From the NCBI RefSeq assembly GCF_026278245.1, contig NZ_CP111079.1, positions 1,118,501-1,182,500 on the forward strand: DNA of 64,000 nt, read 5' to 3'. This DNA is from Pontibacter kalidii (GTDB lineage Bacteria > Bacteroidota > Bacteroidia > Cytophagales > Hymenobacteraceae). The position numbers were made by a program, and so were the translations under genes. Below are positions 17,634 through 27,568 of this stretch, in pieces; position 1 is the first letter of the stretch; the number at the start of each line of letters is the position of its first letter. The notes beneath the pieces are model-generated. The model was not told the origin of the DNA, did no database searches, and saw only the letters and a program-made list of their open reading frames with translations.

Positions 17634-18755
17634 ATGAGAGAAGCGAGGATAGAGCGCATAGAAACCGTTATTGTAGACCTGCCCACCATCAGGCCGCATC
17701 ACCTGTCGATGGCCGTGATGCGCAACCAGACGATGGTGCTGGTGCGGCTGTTTTGCAGCGATGGTATAGAGGGGATAGGCGAAGCCACCACGATTGGCGG
17801 CCTGAGCTACGGGGATGAGTTTCCGGAGGGGATGAAGTTCACCATCGATACCTACATCGCTCCCTTGCTGCTGGGCAAAGCCGCTACAAGTATAAATGCG
17901 GTGATGGCGGAGCTGGAACATCAGGTGCAGAGTAACAACTTTGCAAAATCGGCCATCGAAACCGCCCTGCTGGATGCACAGGGCAAGCGCCTGGGGGTGC
18001 CGGTTTCGGAGCTGCTTGGCGGTGCTGTTACCCCTACGTTGCCTGTGCTCTGGACCCTGGCTAGCGGTGATACCGCCAAAGACATTAAGGAGGCGCAGGA
18101 GCTACTGGCCAATGGCCGGCACAATACCTTTAAGCTAAAGATCGGCAGAAATGACTGGAAAGTAGATGTAGCTCACGTAGCCGCCATAAAAGAAGCCGTT
18201 GGGCCGGATGTGAAGGTAACCGTGGACGTGAACCAGGCCTGGACAGAGAGTATGGCCAAGCAGGGAATCGCCCGGCTACAGGACGCCGGCATCGACCTGA
18301 TCGAACAACCCATTGTCAAGACAAATTTTGAGGGGCTGGCCCGGCTTACCCAATACTTTCGCGTGCCGATTATGGCCGATGAGGCGGTTGCCACGGTTTC
18401 CGATGCCTTTAAACTGGCCAGGATCGGGGGCGGCAGCGTGTTTGCCCTTAAGATTTCAAAAGCTGGCGGCTTAACCAATATCCGGAAACAGGCGGCCATT
18501 GCGCAGGGCGCGGGCATTAGCCTGTACGGCGGCACCATGCTCGAAGGCACGGTCGGCACCGTCGCCTCGGCGCACGTTTTCAGCACCCTCCCGAACCTCG
18601 ACTGGGGCACCGAGCTCTTCGGCCCGCTCCTGCTCACCGACGATATTGTTAAATCCCGCATCACCTATGGAAACGGCAAACTAGAAATCCCGCAGGGACC
18701 GGGGCTGGGCATTGAGCTGGATATGAACCAAGTAGAAAAGTATAAAAGACGATAA
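17634..18755 (+). CDS. catB: Muconate cycloisomerase
   Basis: 373 aa from ATG 17634 (a TTG three codons earlier is unlikely). It belongs to the enolase superfamily, muconate lactonizing subgroup. The capping domain opens RIERIETVIVDLPTIRPHHL. The KxK pair is in FKLKIGRN (Lys167 and Lys169, the latter the general base). Metal ligands are in VDVNQAW (Asp), DLIEQP (Glu) and MADEAV (Asp/Glu), and a C-terminal Lys is in ALKISKAGG. It cyclises cis,cis-muconate to muconolactone in the ortho-cleavage pathway, in the cytosol. It is the first gene of catB-catC-catA, four bases before catC. Confidence 0.93.
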   Translation: MREARIERIETVIVDLPTIRPHHLSMAVMRNQTMVLVRLFCSDGIEGIGEATTIGGLSYGDEFPEGMKFTIDTYIAPLLLGKAATSINAVMAELEHQVQSNNFAKSAIETALLDAQGKRLGVPVSELLGGAVTPTLPVLWTLASGDTAKDIKEAQELLANGRHNTFKLKIGRNDWKVDVAHVAAIKEAVGPDVKVTVDVNQAWTESMAKQGIARLQDAGIDLIEQPIVKTNFEGLARLTQYFRVPIMADEAVATVSDAFKLARIGGGSVFALKISKAGGLTNIRKQAAIAQGAGISLYGGTMLEGTVGTVASAHVFSTLPNLDWGTELFGPLLLTDDIVKSRITYGNGKLEIPQGPGLGIELDMNQVEKYKRR

Positions 18756-18758
18756 ACT

Positions 18759-19055
18759 ATGATATTTCACGTGCACATGACAGTGAACATCCCCCTGGAT
18801 CTAGATAAAACCTACGTGGATGAGCTGAAATCAAAAGAGAAGGCACTCTCGCAGGAACTGCAGCGGCAGGGCAAATGGACGCACATCTGGCGTATTGCCG
18901 GCAAGTATGCCAACATCAGCATTTTTAACGTAGCCAGCGCCGGCGAGCTGCACGACATCCTGATGTCGCTGCCGCTTTACCCTTTTATGGAAGTAGAGGT
19001 AACTGCCCTGTGCCAGCACTATTCATCTGTTAAAGACGAAGAGGAAGCCCACTAA
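18759..19055 (+). CDS. catC: Muconolactone delta-isomerase
   Basis: A 98-aa protein of the CatC family, close to the usual 92-96 residues. It opens MIFHVHMTVNIPLDLD and contains the conserved WRIAGKYANISIFNV segment and LHDILMSLPLYPFMEVEVTA near the C-terminus. It converts muconolactone to 3-oxoadipate enol-lactone, acting as a homodecamer in known cases. The gene is four bases downstream of catB, so tightly coupled, and 73 bases upstream of catA. A short charged tail (KDEEEAH) is extra. Confidence 0.93.
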   Translation: MIFHVHMTVNIPLDLDKTYVDELKSKEKALSQELQRQGKWTHIWRIAGKYANISIFNVASAGELHDILMSLPLYPFMEVEVTALCQHYSSVKDEEEAH

Positions 19056-19128
19056 CGAATCCGATTATACCTCATCATTACTATCATCTTAAAGCAAATT
19101 AACTAACAACCTTAAATCCGATACCACC

Positions 19129-20046
19129 ATGGAAAGAAGTCAGATAGATGCCGTTATCGAGAAAATTGAATCTACAGAAGCACAGGGCCGGGGCTCTGAG
19201 CGCATCAAAGAGATCGTAAACCGCCTCACCCGCGACCTGTTCTACGCTATCGAGGACCTGGACATACAGCCGGAAGAGATCTGGAAGGCGGTGGACTGGC
19301 TCACGTTAACTGGTAAAAACAACGAATGGGGACTGGTCGTTGCCGGTATTGGCCTGGAGCACTTCCTGGACCTGCGCATGGACGAGGCCGAGGCCAAAGC
19401 CGGTATAACCGGAGGCACCCCGAGAACGATAGAAGGACCGCTCTACGTGCCAGGCTCACCGGAATCGGTAGGCTATGCCGAGCTGGAAACTGTGCCCGAG
19501 GTCGGCGCCGAGCGACTATACATGCAAGGCCAGGTGCGTGATGAAGATGGCAAGCCGGTACCGCACGCAAAAGTGGAAGTATGGCATTGCAACCTGAAAG
19601 GCATGTACTCCATTTTTGATTCGTCGCAGCCGCCCTACAACCTGCGCAGAGCGATCATCACCGACGAGAATGGCCGCTACAGGTTCAAGAGCATTCTCCC
19701 GGTGGGCTACAGCTGTCCTCCTGGCGGTGCTACAGACCAGTTCCTCAAAGCCATTGGCCGCCACGGCAGCCGTCCGGCACACATTCACTTCTTTGTAACA
19801 GCGCGGGGATACCGAAAGCTAACTACACAGATCAACATAGAAGGCGACCCGCTTATCTGGGATGACTTTGCCTTTGCCACCCGCGAAGAATTGGTACCTC
19901 ACATTACGCGCTACTCGGAGGCGGAGGCCAGGGAGAAGTTCGGTATTGATGAGCCGTTTGCCTCTATCGATTTCGATTTTGAGATACACAGGGAGAAAGA
20001 AGGCGTGTTCGATGCAGAAATTGAAAGAACCCACGGTCCGAGATAA
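19129..20046 (+). CDS. catA: Catechol 1,2-dioxygenase
   Basis: A 305-aa intradiol ring-cleavage dioxygenase. The N-terminal helical linker domain (about 1-100) binds lipids and makes the dimer in known CatA enzymes. The catalytic beta-sandwich carries the four Fe(III) ligands: Tyr160 (MYSIFD), Tyr194 (GYSCPPGG), His218 and His220 (RPAHIHFF). LTTQINIEGDP follows as in characterised CatA. It cleaves catechol to cis,cis-muconate. The absence of a PcaG/PcaH pair shows that this operon takes catechol and not protocatechuate. No benzoate or phenol oxygenase that would supply catechol lies in the window. Confidence 0.93.
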   Translation: MERSQIDAVIEKIESTEAQGRGSERIKEIVNRLTRDLFYAIEDLDIQPEEIWKAVDWLTLTGKNNEWGLVVAGIGLEHFLDLRMDEAEAKAGITGGTPRTIEGPLYVPGSPESVGYAELETVPEVGAERLYMQGQVRDEDGKPVPHAKVEVWHCNLKGMYSIFDSSQPPYNLRRAIITDENGRYRFKSILPVGYSCPPGGATDQFLKAIGRHGSRPAHIHFFVTARGYRKLTTQINIEGDPLIWDDFAFATREELVPHITRYSEAEAREKFGIDEPFASIDFDFEIHREKEGVFDAEIERTHGPR

Positions 20047-20181
20047 GGAGAATCGCTGGATGAGATGGGTTTATACTTTCTAGATCCATCTCGCATTTTT
20101 CCTCCGCGCCTTGGAGTCGTTCAGTCATACTTGGGCAAGTAACGGAGAAGAGCTAAGGTACAAGCATAGAAACAACAACGC

Positions 20182-20973
20182 ATGCCAACTATAAAGATCG
20201 CCCTTAACACCTGTTTTTATACCTATGAAGACCTGGGGCATGAGGATACCATTGTGTTCTCGAATTCGCTAGGCACAGACCTGACCATGTGGGACGAGGT
20301 GGCGCAAATAATCAAGCAGCACCTCAACGTACTGCGTTACGATACGCGCGGGCATGGGCAAAGCACCATCCATGCGGATGTGGTAAGTATAGCCGAGCTG
20401 GGCCAGGATGTGATCGAGCTGCTGGACCATTTAAAGCTGGATAAAGTATACTTCTCCGGCCTCTCGATGGGCGGACTTATTGGCCAGTGGCTGGGCATTC
20501 ACCGTCCGGAGCGGTTCAGGAAAATCATCCTTGCCAATACCGCGGCTAAAATCGGTACTGCCGAAGGCTGGAATGCGCGCATAGACCAAGTCGTGATGAA
20601 CGGCCTGCAAAGTATACTGGACGGTACGGCGCAGCGCTGGTTTACCCCCGAGTTCAGGGATAAGTACCCGGAGAAAGTGAGCGCGATTTTGCAGAAGTTC
20701 AAACAAACTTCCCTGCAAGGCTACACGGCCAACTGCGCCGCCGTGCGCGATGCAGACTTCCGGGAAGAGCTTCCAAAACTGAGCGTCCCGACCCTGGTCA
20801 TCAGCGGCACCCAGGATGAAGTGACCACACCTGCAGACGGCGACTTTTTAGCTAACAGCATACCCCGGTCACGGCACGTGCAGCTTCCCGCCAACCATCT
20901 GTCCAGCGTGGAATTGCCCGAAGCATTTGCGGAGAGCCTGCTGTCTGCCACCATGAACGAAGGCGGCATTTAA
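20182..20973 (+). CDS. pcaD: 3-oxoadipate enol-lactonase
   Basis: A 263-aa alpha/beta hydrolase. The catalytic triad is visible: Ser95 in GLSMGG, Asp212 in [12 protein letters not shown] and His239 in PANHLSS. The oxyanion region [14 protein letters not shown] and [11 protein letters not shown] is characteristic of PcaD. It hydrolyses 3-oxoadipate enol-lactone to 3-oxoadipate. A 135-base gap separates it from catA and only 26 bases separate it from the CoA transferase gene, consistent with one operon possibly helped by an internal promoter. No PcaC decarboxylase domain is fused to it, as expected for the catechol branch. Confidence 0.92.
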   Translation: MPTIKIALNTCFYTYEDLGHEDTIVFSNSLGTDLTMWDEVAQIIKQHLNVLRYDTRGHGQSTIHADVVSIAELGQDVIELLDHLKLDKVYFSGLSMGGLIGQWLGIHRPERFRKIILANTAAKIGTAEGWNARIDQVVMNGLQSILDGTAQRWFTPEFRDKYPEKVSAILQKFKQTSLQGYTANCAAVRDADFREELPKLSVPTLVISGTQDEVTTPADGDFLANSIPRSRHVQLPANHLSSVELPEAFAESLLSATMNEGGI

Positions 20974-20999
20974 TCGATAATCAATCTCAAGATAAAAAT

Positions 21000-22346
21000 A
21001 TGAAATCGGTACCACAGATAAGCCTTGAAGAAGCCGTTGCTTTGGTAAAGGATGGCGATATACTACTGCAGGGCGGCTTCGGGATGACGGGTAACCCCGT
21101 ACACCTGATGCACGCGCTGGCCGAAACCAAAACCAAGGACCTGACCTTTATCGGCAACAATGTTGGCGAGGCAGGCATTGGCGGCGGCAAACTGCTACGC
21201 AACGGGCAGATCAAAAAGATGATCGGCTCTTTCTTTACCAGTAACCCGGAGGCCGTGAAAGCGGCCCAGGAGGGGAAGGTGGCGTACGAGCTGCTGCCGC
21301 AGGGCACCCTTGCCGAGGCCATACGGGCCGGCGGGGCAGGCATTGGTGGTTTCTTCACCCCCACATCGGCCGGAACAGAACTGGCCAAGGGCCGCGAGAC
21401 AAAAATGATTCAGGGGAAGGAGCAGGTCTTTGTGGAAGGCATCCGCGGGAACGTGGCCTTCGTGCGGGCCTGGAAGGCGGATACCGCTGGTAACCTGACC
21501 TACCGCATGACGGAGCAGAACTTTAACCGCGCCATGGCTACCGCCGCAGATATCGTGATAGCGGAAGTGGAAGAGATCGTGCCGGTAGGGGAGATCGCGC
21601 CGGAGCACGTGCACACGCCAGGCTCCTATGTCGACTACCTCGTGGAAGCAAAGCTAACCAAGGAGGACCTGGGCTCTTCTGCCTCCGTGGCCTCGTCGAG
21701 GAAAGTGGACGAGACGCGCATGAACATGGCCAGACGTGCCTTACAGGAGCTCAAAAGAGGCGACGTGGTGAATCTGGGCATCGGTATTCCGACGCTGGTG
21801 GCAGACCTGATCACACCCGAAGATGGTATTGTGATGCACACCGAGAACGGCATGCTGGGCGTTGGCCCTGCCCCGACAGACGGCGGAGGCGCCATGGATT
21901 ACCCCGTGAACGCCGGCAAGATTCCGGTAACCGCGCTGCCGGGGGCCAGTTACTTCGACTCCACCGACTCCTTTGCCATGATCCGCGGCCGGCATGTGGA
22001 CGTGGCGGTGATGGGAGGACTGGAGGTAGATGAGAAAGCAAACCTGGCTAACTGGGCTGTACCGGGTCAGCCGCTGTTGGGCGTTGGCGGTGCCATGGAC
22101 CTGGCATCGGGGGCCAAGACGCTCATCATCACCATGACGCACACGAACAAAAACGGCACCTCTAAGATCGTTCCGAGCTGCAACCTGCCCCTGACCGCAT
22201 TGCAGGCCGTGGATCTGATCATCACTGACCTGGCCGTGTTCAGGTTCGTAGAGGGGGAGCTGACACTGATAGAACTGATGCCAGGGGCAACGCTGGAGGA
22301 CGTGAGGGCTAAAACCACAGCCCGGTTTGTAGAGAAGTTAGGATAG
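21000..22346 (+). CDS. 3-oxoadipate CoA-transferase, fused A and B subunits
   Basis: A 448-aa single chain with both subunits of a family I CoA-transferase. The A part (about 1-225) opens [20 protein letters not shown], has FGMTGNP and ends near [11 protein letters not shown]. The B part (about 240-448) starts [20 protein letters not shown] and carries the catalytic Glu282 in [11 protein letters not shown]. In proteobacteria PcaI and PcaJ are separate; fusion in one chain is seen in SCOT-type enzymes. Position between pcaD and the thiolase gene argues for 3-oxoadipate with succinyl-CoA as donor, though acetoacetate use cannot be excluded from sequence alone. Confidence 0.9.
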   Translation: MKSVPQISLEEAVALVKDGDILLQGGFGMTGNPVHLMHALAETKTKDLTFIGNNVGEAGIGGGKLLRNGQIKKMIGSFFTSNPEAVKAAQEGKVAYELLPQGTLAEAIRAGGAGIGGFFTPTSAGTELAKGRETKMIQGKEQVFVEGIRGNVAFVRAWKADTAGNLTYRMTEQNFNRAMATAADIVIAEVEEIVPVGEIAPEHVHTPGSYVDYLVEAKLTKEDLGSSASVASSRKVDETRMNMARRALQELKRGDVVNLGIGIPTLVADLITPEDGIVMHTENGMLGVGPAPTDGGGAMDYPVNAGKIPVTALPGASYFDSTDSFAMIRGRHVDVAVMGGLEVDEKANLANWAVPGQPLLGVGGAMDLASGAKTLIITMTHTNKNGTSKIVPSCNLPLTALQAVDLIITDLAVFRFVEGELTLIELMPGATLEDVRAKTTARFVEKLG

Positions 22347-22391
22347 GCAGGAGACGACCTGTCCGCAGTTTGAAAGTTTAAAAATGGAAGT

Positions 22392-23600
22392 ATGAGCAAA
22401 GAAGCCTATATCATAGACGGCATCAGGACCCCGATCGGGAACTTTGGCGGCGCCCTTTCGGCCGTCCGCACCGACGACCTGGCGGCAATGGTGATCAAAG
22501 AACTCATTGACCGCAACCCCAACATTCCGAAGGAAGTGATAGACGATGTTATACTTGGCTGCCACAACCAGGCAGGGGAGGACAACCGCAATGTGGCGCG
22601 CATGGCGGCGTTGCTGGCCGGCCTGCCGGTTACAGTGCCTGGCGAGACCGTGAACCGCTTATGCGCCTCGGGCATGTCGGCGATAATACATGCGGCCCGC
22701 GCCATAAAGGCCGGAGATGGCGACGTATTCGTTGCCGGGGGCGTGGAGCATATGACGCGCGGCCCACTGGTTGTCTCAAAGCCTTCCAAAGCCTTTGGCA
22801 CTGATTCGAAGATGGAGGACTCCAGTTTTGGCTGGCGCTTCGTGAACCCGAAGATGGAGGAAATGTACGGTGTGGACCCGATGGGCATCACGGCCGAGAA
22901 CCTGGCGGAGAAGTACGAGATTACGCGCGAGGACCAGGACCTGTTTGCCTACCATTCCCAGAGCAAGGCAGCGATGGCGCAGGAGAACGGCACCTTGGCG
23001 GAGGAGATCATGCCGGTGCGTATACCGCAGCGCAAGGGAGAGCCGGTGGTGGTGAGCAAGGATGAGTTTGTGCGCCCGAACACCACCGTGGAAACGCTGG
23101 CGAAGCTGCGCCCGGCCTTTAAGAAAGACGGAACGGTGACGGCAGGCAATGCCTCCGGGCTCAACGACGGCGCGGCCGCTACTTATGTGGTGTCGGGGGA
23201 GGCGGTAGAGAAGTTTAACCTGAAGCCGCTGGCCAGAATCGTGAGTTCTGCGGTGGTGGGAGTGGAGCCGCGCATCATGGGTATCGGGCCGGTACCGGCT
23301 ACCGAGAAAGCGCTGGAGAGAGCGGGCCTGAGCCTTTCAGACATCAGTGTGATAGAGCTGAATGAGGCATTTGCGGCGCAAAGCCTGGCCTGCACCCGAG
23401 CATTGGGGCTGGCAGACGATGACGCGCGGGTTAACATGAACGGGGGCGCTGTTGCCCTTGGCCATCCGCTGGGCATGTCCGGCACGCGCATTGCGTACAG
23501 CGCCGCCTTATCGCTGCAGCGCCTGCAGAAACGCTATGCCCTGGCTACCATGTGCGTGGGCGTAGGGCAGGGCTATGCTGTTATCCTGGAGAGGGTATAA
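22392..23600 (+). CDS. pcaF: 3-oxoadipyl-CoA thiolase
   Basis: A 402-aa thiolase II-fold enzyme with all catalytic elements: nucleophile Cys91 in [27 protein letters not shown] (His) and the second Cys in [10 protein letters not shown]. The opening [19 protein letters not shown] matches PcaF closely. It splits 3-oxoadipyl-CoA to succinyl-CoA and acetyl-CoA, the last step of the beta-ketoadipate route. The start is the ATG at 22392. It is the last gene of the operon, and the repeat mosaic begins about 150 bases downstream. Confidence 0.92.
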   Translation: MSKEAYIIDGIRTPIGNFGGALSAVRTDDLAAMVIKELIDRNPNIPKEVIDDVILGCHNQAGEDNRNVARMAALLAGLPVTVPGETVNRLCASGMSAIIHAARAIKAGDGDVFVAGGVEHMTRGPLVVSKPSKAFGTDSKMEDSSFGWRFVNPKMEEMYGVDPMGITAENLAEKYEITREDQDLFAYHSQSKAAMAQENGTLAEEIMPVRIPQRKGEPVVVSKDEFVRPNTTVETLAKLRPAFKKDGTVTAGNASGLNDGAAATYVVSGEAVEKFNLKPLARIVSSAVVGVEPRIMGIGPVPATEKALERAGLSLSDISVIELNEAFAAQSLACTRALGLADDDARVNMNGGAVALGHPLGMSGTRIAYSAALSLQRLQKRYALATMCVGVGQGYAVILERV

Positions 23601-23739
23601 CTCTGGATTTCAAAGTATAAGTCGTTAGCCCGAAGGTGCGGCGGAGGTTATCGCAAGTATGCAATGAGCTGCCGCCGCACCTTCTGCTTTCCGGAACGGA
23701 AAAATCGCCTAACCCGGCTGTTTGGCTGTAGAAACTGGC

Positions 23740-24560
23740 AGATTTTATACTTTCCCTGGTGCAAGCGTCCGCTTGTGCCTCTAGTAGCCTCCGCTGGCGC
23801 GAGTTTGTAACTCGTGCCTTCCTATTCGTTGGGTTTGTAACTCGACTGGCTCGGAGAGTCATACTTCAACTTTGGCTATACTTCCACAGCCGCCGCTTCC
23901 TACAACCTGACACAAGATATCCTTGCTAGCTGCTGCTGAACCTCCAGACTTACATGCGGCTCGTTTCATTTCCGGCTTTGGTGCGCTCCAGCCCGAGAGG
24001 GCTCGTCCTTTGGCATCGCGCGGTGTACATTTCCTTTGCTTGACCTGCGGTCTCCGCAATTTCGCTAAAGCGAAACCGTAAATCTACAAGGCGCTCCACC
24101 CAAGGACTGGGATCAGATTCGATAGCCACCGCTATTTGTCATCTCGACCTATGGGAGAAATCTCTTTAGAATTTCGGATAGATCTCTCGCCCTACTCGAG
24201 AGGACAGAGAAAGGGGCAAGTATAATTCCCCTCCTCTGGACTAGCCAAAACGTGAGTTTTGAGCTAGCGAGCGTAGCTCTCTAGGGGTGGGTTTATACTT
24301 GTAGGGACAGGTCGCGACCTGTCCGTGCGAGAACAGCAAATATGAAACTTATACTTCAGCTAAAGCCGTTACAGGCTCCCCTCCTTGGTTAAGGAGGGGT
24401 AGGGGTGGTTGGACCTTATAAAGGTAAGCACCCTCTCATGTTCTTAGGAGAGGGGTGGGGTGATAGGGGCAGTTAAATCCGGCAAAGCTCCCTTACCTGT
24501 TCTTTCGGGAGCGCGCCGGGGTAGGCTTATACTCTAACTTCTCTTTTGTCTATTGTCCAA
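23740..24560. repeat. Gene-free repeat mosaic, copy C
   Basis: About 800 bases without a supported gene, closely related to copies A and B. It begins with a hairpin whose arms are CAAGCG/CGCTTG (compare CAAGTG at 4-18). A GCTGGCG tract and palindrome CGAGTTTGTAACTCG (23800-23814) follow. From 23891 the order is the same as in copy B (13202 onward): the TTGCTAGCTGCTG phrase, the CATCGCGC phrase, the TTTCGCTAAAGCGAAA inverted repeat, and the GATAGATCTCTC phrase. It ends with GGACAGGTC/GACCTGTCC (about 24303-24324) and degenerate TATTGTC/CCATTGTC repeats near 24545-24590. Confidence 0.8.
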
Positions 24561-24633
24561 TAGTCCATTGTCAAAACTCCATTGTCAGTAGCTACAGGAT
24601 GCGCTGCCGGCACTTATTAAGTATCAATCAAAT

Positions 24634-24676
24634 AAAAAGATCAGGCCCTGGAACTAGCTCCGGGCCTGATCTTTTT
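24634..24676. terminator. Bidirectional hairpin terminator
   Basis: A 15-bp stem (24634-24648 with 24661-24675) with 5' A run and 3' T run, so it can stop transcription from either side. It lies just past the 3' end of the minus-strand M16 protease gene at 24695. Confidence 0.82.
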
Positions 24677-24694
24677 CGGGAAGTCTGAAAACAG

Positions 24695-26098
24695 TTATTG
24701 CGTGACGGGTGCCTTTTTCAGGTCTTCCTGAAACTTCTTCAGCTGCTTGTCAATCTGTTTTTTATCCCCCACCACCACAAGCGTCATGTCCTTGGGGCGG
24801 AGGTAGGTGTTGGCCGTTTGCTGCACTTTCTGCGGTGTGACAGCATGTATGGCTTGAACCTGGTTGGTCAGGAAGGTCTCCGGCAAATCATGCAGGTCCA
24901 GGAAGCTGAGCTGGCCGATAATGCCGCCGGGGGTAGAGTTGCGAAGCACGAAAAGCCCGGCCTCATAGTTCTTGATCCCCTTCAGCTCCTCCTCAGATGG
25001 CGGCTCACTCCGGAGCTTTTCGATCTCGTAAACGATCTCTTTGAGGGAGTTGCCCGTGTGCTCGGTCGTCACATCGGCCTGCTCCGACCAGTCGCCGACT
25101 TTATACTTGGCAGCTAACGAGCTGGAGGGAGAGTAAGTATAGCCTTTGTCTTCGCGGATGTTGCGGGTGATGCGGGAGCCGAAGGAGCCACCCAGCAGGG
25201 AGTTGGTAACGCGCAGGGCCATGTAATCCGGGTGCGAGGGGTCTACTACCGGCAACCCAATGATGATGGTGGACTGCGGGGCTCCCGGGCGGTCCACCAC
25301 GATCATATCGCTTTTAGTAACGGGCTTGGCTACAGGTATGGCGGGGGCAGGGCCTTCTGTCCAGTCGCTCAGCGATGCGGTGATCGCCTCTTTCATAGAA
25401 GCCTCGTCAAACTTTCCGGCCACGTATACATCGGTGCGCCTGGCTCCGAACTGCTTCTGGTAAAAATCCTTTACCTGCTCCAAGGTATAGGAGTCTATCT
25501 CCTTGTCGGTGGGCAGGTCGCGGCCATAGGGGTGGTCGCCGTAAAGGGCCTTGTTATACTTCATGTACGCCTGCGTGCCCGGCTGCGCCCTGGACAGGTT
25601 CATCTGCCGCTTGAAGTCATTCTTTACCCGCTCCAGCTCCGATTCCGGGAAGGCCGGCTCCTTCAGGAGGTCAGCCATTAGCCGTACCAGTTCCGGGCCG
25701 AACTCAGAGAGTGCATCTCCGCTGATGTAGGTCTGATTAGGGCCGATGCTGATGCTCAGCGAGCCACCCATACTTGCCACTTCTTCGGCAATCTGTTTGG
25801 CATTTTTGGTGGCGGTCCCTTCCTCCATCAGCTTACCGGTTATGTCGGCCAGGCCGTTCTCGTTTGCCTGCTCGTGCACGTTGCCGGCCTGCACAATCAT
25901 ACTTATGGTTACCTTCGGGATCTCACCGTAGGGCACCAGGGTTGCCTCCAGGCCATTTGGTAAGGTGAACTCCTGCTTGGCAGGCAGGTTAAAGTTCTGA
26001 GGCGACCCGCCTTCCGGGGGCGTTTGCTTTTGCGCCTGGGCCATACTTGCGCTCATGGCCAGGAGCACGCTCAGCGATAGTGTCAGTAGCTTTTTCAT
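24695..26098 (-). CDS. M16-family peptidase-like protein lacking the zinc motif
   Basis: 467 aa with a signal peptide (MKKLLTLSLSVLLAMSASMA, then QAQ). It has the two-domain M16 fold with TLPNGLEATLVPYGEIPKVT at the start. Where active members have HxxEH it reads GLADITGKLMEEGT, so the His-His-Glu triad is replaced by Asp, Lys and Gly. It is therefore probably not catalytic itself but the partner of the active M16 protein encoded six bases upstream. Active/inactive M16 pairs are known in bacteria and in mitochondrial processing peptidase. It is likely periplasmic. Confidence 0.88.
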   Translation of the reverse strand: MKKLLTLSLSVLLAMSASMAQAQKQTPPEGGSPQNFNLPAKQEFTLPNGLEATLVPYGEIPKVTISMIVQAGNVHEQANENGLADITGKLMEEGTATKNAKQIAEEVASMGGSLSISIGPNQTYISGDALSEFGPELVRLMADLLKEPAFPESELERVKNDFKRQMNLSRAQPGTQAYMKYNKALYGDHPYGRDLPTDKEIDSYTLEQVKDFYQKQFGARRTDVYVAGKFDEASMKEAITASLSDWTEGPAPAIPVAKPVTKSDMIVVDRPGAPQSTIIIGLPVVDPSHPDYMALRVTNSLLGGSFGSRITRNIREDKGYTYSPSSSLAAKYKVGDWSEQADVTTEHTGNSLKEIVYEIEKLRSEPPSEEELKGIKNYEAGLFVLRNSTPGGIIGQLSFLDLHDLPETFLTNQVQAIHAVTPQKVQQTANTYLRPKDMTLVVVGDKKQIDKQLKKFQEDLKKAPVTQ

Positions 26099-26104
26099 GA
26101 TGCT

Positions 26105-27568
26105 TTATATCTGTGCCTGTGGGTTTATAACTAGAATGGTGCGGTTTGTAGGTCGCAGGTACTCTTGAATAGTTTGCTGCATCAGCTCCGGTGTCACCTT
26201 CCTGAACTCTTCCTCCAGCTCGTTTATGCGTGCTGGATTATCATCGAACAGCGCGAAGCTCGCCAGCAGGTCAGCCTTGCCGAAGCCGTAGAGCTGGCTT
26301 ACCTGGTCGTAGAGGGAGGAGCGTATTTTAACCAGGGCCAGGTCAAGTTGCTCCTGCGTAATGCCGTTTTGCTGTAGCCTAGCGATCTCATGGTCCAGCA
26401 CGTTGATGATGGAGTCAGCGGCCACGTCTTTGTCATAGACCAGGTCGCCCATCCACAGCATCGGGCCGTTGTAGTTGTACATATTGCCCAGATAGGCGTT
26501 AATGCCGCCACTCACAGAGCCGGTGTAGCCCCGGTCCTGCACCAGTGCCTGGTGCAGGCGGCTATCGTCGCCCTGCAGCAGTATCTGGTCCAGCAGGCCC
26601 ATGGCATAGTAGGCAGGCGTGTTGCGCTCGGGCATGTGGTAAGCAAAGGCCAGTGCCGGTTTGTTAGCTAGTTTGTCGTCCTTGGTAAAGCGCTGCTCTC
26701 TCTCCTGGCGCGGCTCGGTCAGGTTGGCCGGTTCGGGTAGGTTCGCGGAGGCAATGCCGCCAAAATATTGTTCTATCCACTGCTTTGCCTGGGCCTGCTC
26801 AAAATCACCGACTACCACCAGGGCTGCGTTGTTCGGAGAATAGTACGTCTTGAAGAACGATTGCACATCTTCCAGGCTGGCAGCGTCGAGGTCCTCCAGA
26901 TCACCGTAGAAGTTGTGGGCATTATACCAGTTCTTGTTGGCGTACTGCGGCATATCGAGCCACGGGAAACCGCCGTAAGGCTGGTTGAGCACGTTCACCT
27001 TCACCTCGTTTTTTACCACGCCCTGTTGGTTTGTCAGGTTTTCCTGCGTGATGTTCAGGCCTTTCATGCGGTCGGCCTCGGCCCAGAGCATGGTCTCCAG
27101 CTTGTGCGCCGGCACGATCTCGAAGTAGTTGGTATAGTCGAAGCGCGTGCTGCCGTTCAGGATGCCGCCGTTTTTCTGCACCAGTTGAATAAACTCCATC
27201 TTGCCCAGGTTCTCCGATCCCTGGAACATCATGTGCTCGAACAGGTGAGCAAATCCGGTGCGGTCCTTGGGCTCAATCCTGAAGCCGATATTGTAGTACA
27301 CGGCTACGGTAACGATGGGCGCCGTCTTGTCGGGCGAGAGCACCACTTTCAGGCCATTGTCCAGCGTGTAGTATTCTACCGGCACCTCAAACGCAGGGGG
27401 CGCAGTAGCTTCCACGGCCTCGGTGGTTTGCGTGGCGGCGGTGGTTTCTGCTGTCGGAGCCGTGGTTTTCTGGCTACACGAAGCCAGCACCAGCCCCATG
27501 CCAAACACCAGCGGCAACAGCCGGTATTTCCGGGTTCTTACTTTTTCATAGTTACTATGCATAGACAC
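26105..27568 (-). CDS. M16-family zinc peptidase, lipoprotein
   Basis: 487 aa. A lipobox (GLVLASCS, Cys31) after a hydrophobic stretch marks it as a lipoprotein, followed by a Thr/Ala-rich linker (about 33-58). The inverted zinc motif HLFEH gives His108, Glu111 and His112, and the third ligand Glu188 in KNEVKVNV lies 76 residues on, as in pitrilysin-type enzymes. It probably works with the inactive M16 partner downstream (six-base gap) to degrade peptides in the periplasm or at the outer membrane. The long antisense frames over it are shadows. Confidence 0.9.
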   Translation of the reverse strand: MSMHSNYEKVRTRKYRLLPLVFGMGLVLASCSQKTTAPTAETTAATQTTEAVEATAPPAFEVPVEYYTLDNGLKVVLSPDKTAPIVTVAVYYNIGFRIEPKDRTGFAHLFEHMMFQGSENLGKMEFIQLVQKNGGILNGSTRFDYTNYFEIVPAHKLETMLWAEADRMKGLNITQENLTNQQGVVKNEVKVNVLNQPYGGFPWLDMPQYANKNWYNAHNFYGDLEDLDAASLEDVQSFFKTYYSPNNAALVVVGDFEQAQAKQWIEQYFGGIASANLPEPANLTEPRQEREQRFTKDDKLANKPALAFAYHMPERNTPAYYAMGLLDQILLQGDDSRLHQALVQDRGYTGSVSGGINAYLGNMYNYNGPMLWMGDLVYDKDVAADSIINVLDHEIARLQQNGITQEQLDLALVKIRSSLYDQVSQLYGFGKADLLASFALFDDNPARINELEEEFRKVTPELMQQTIQEYLRPTNRTILVINPQAQI

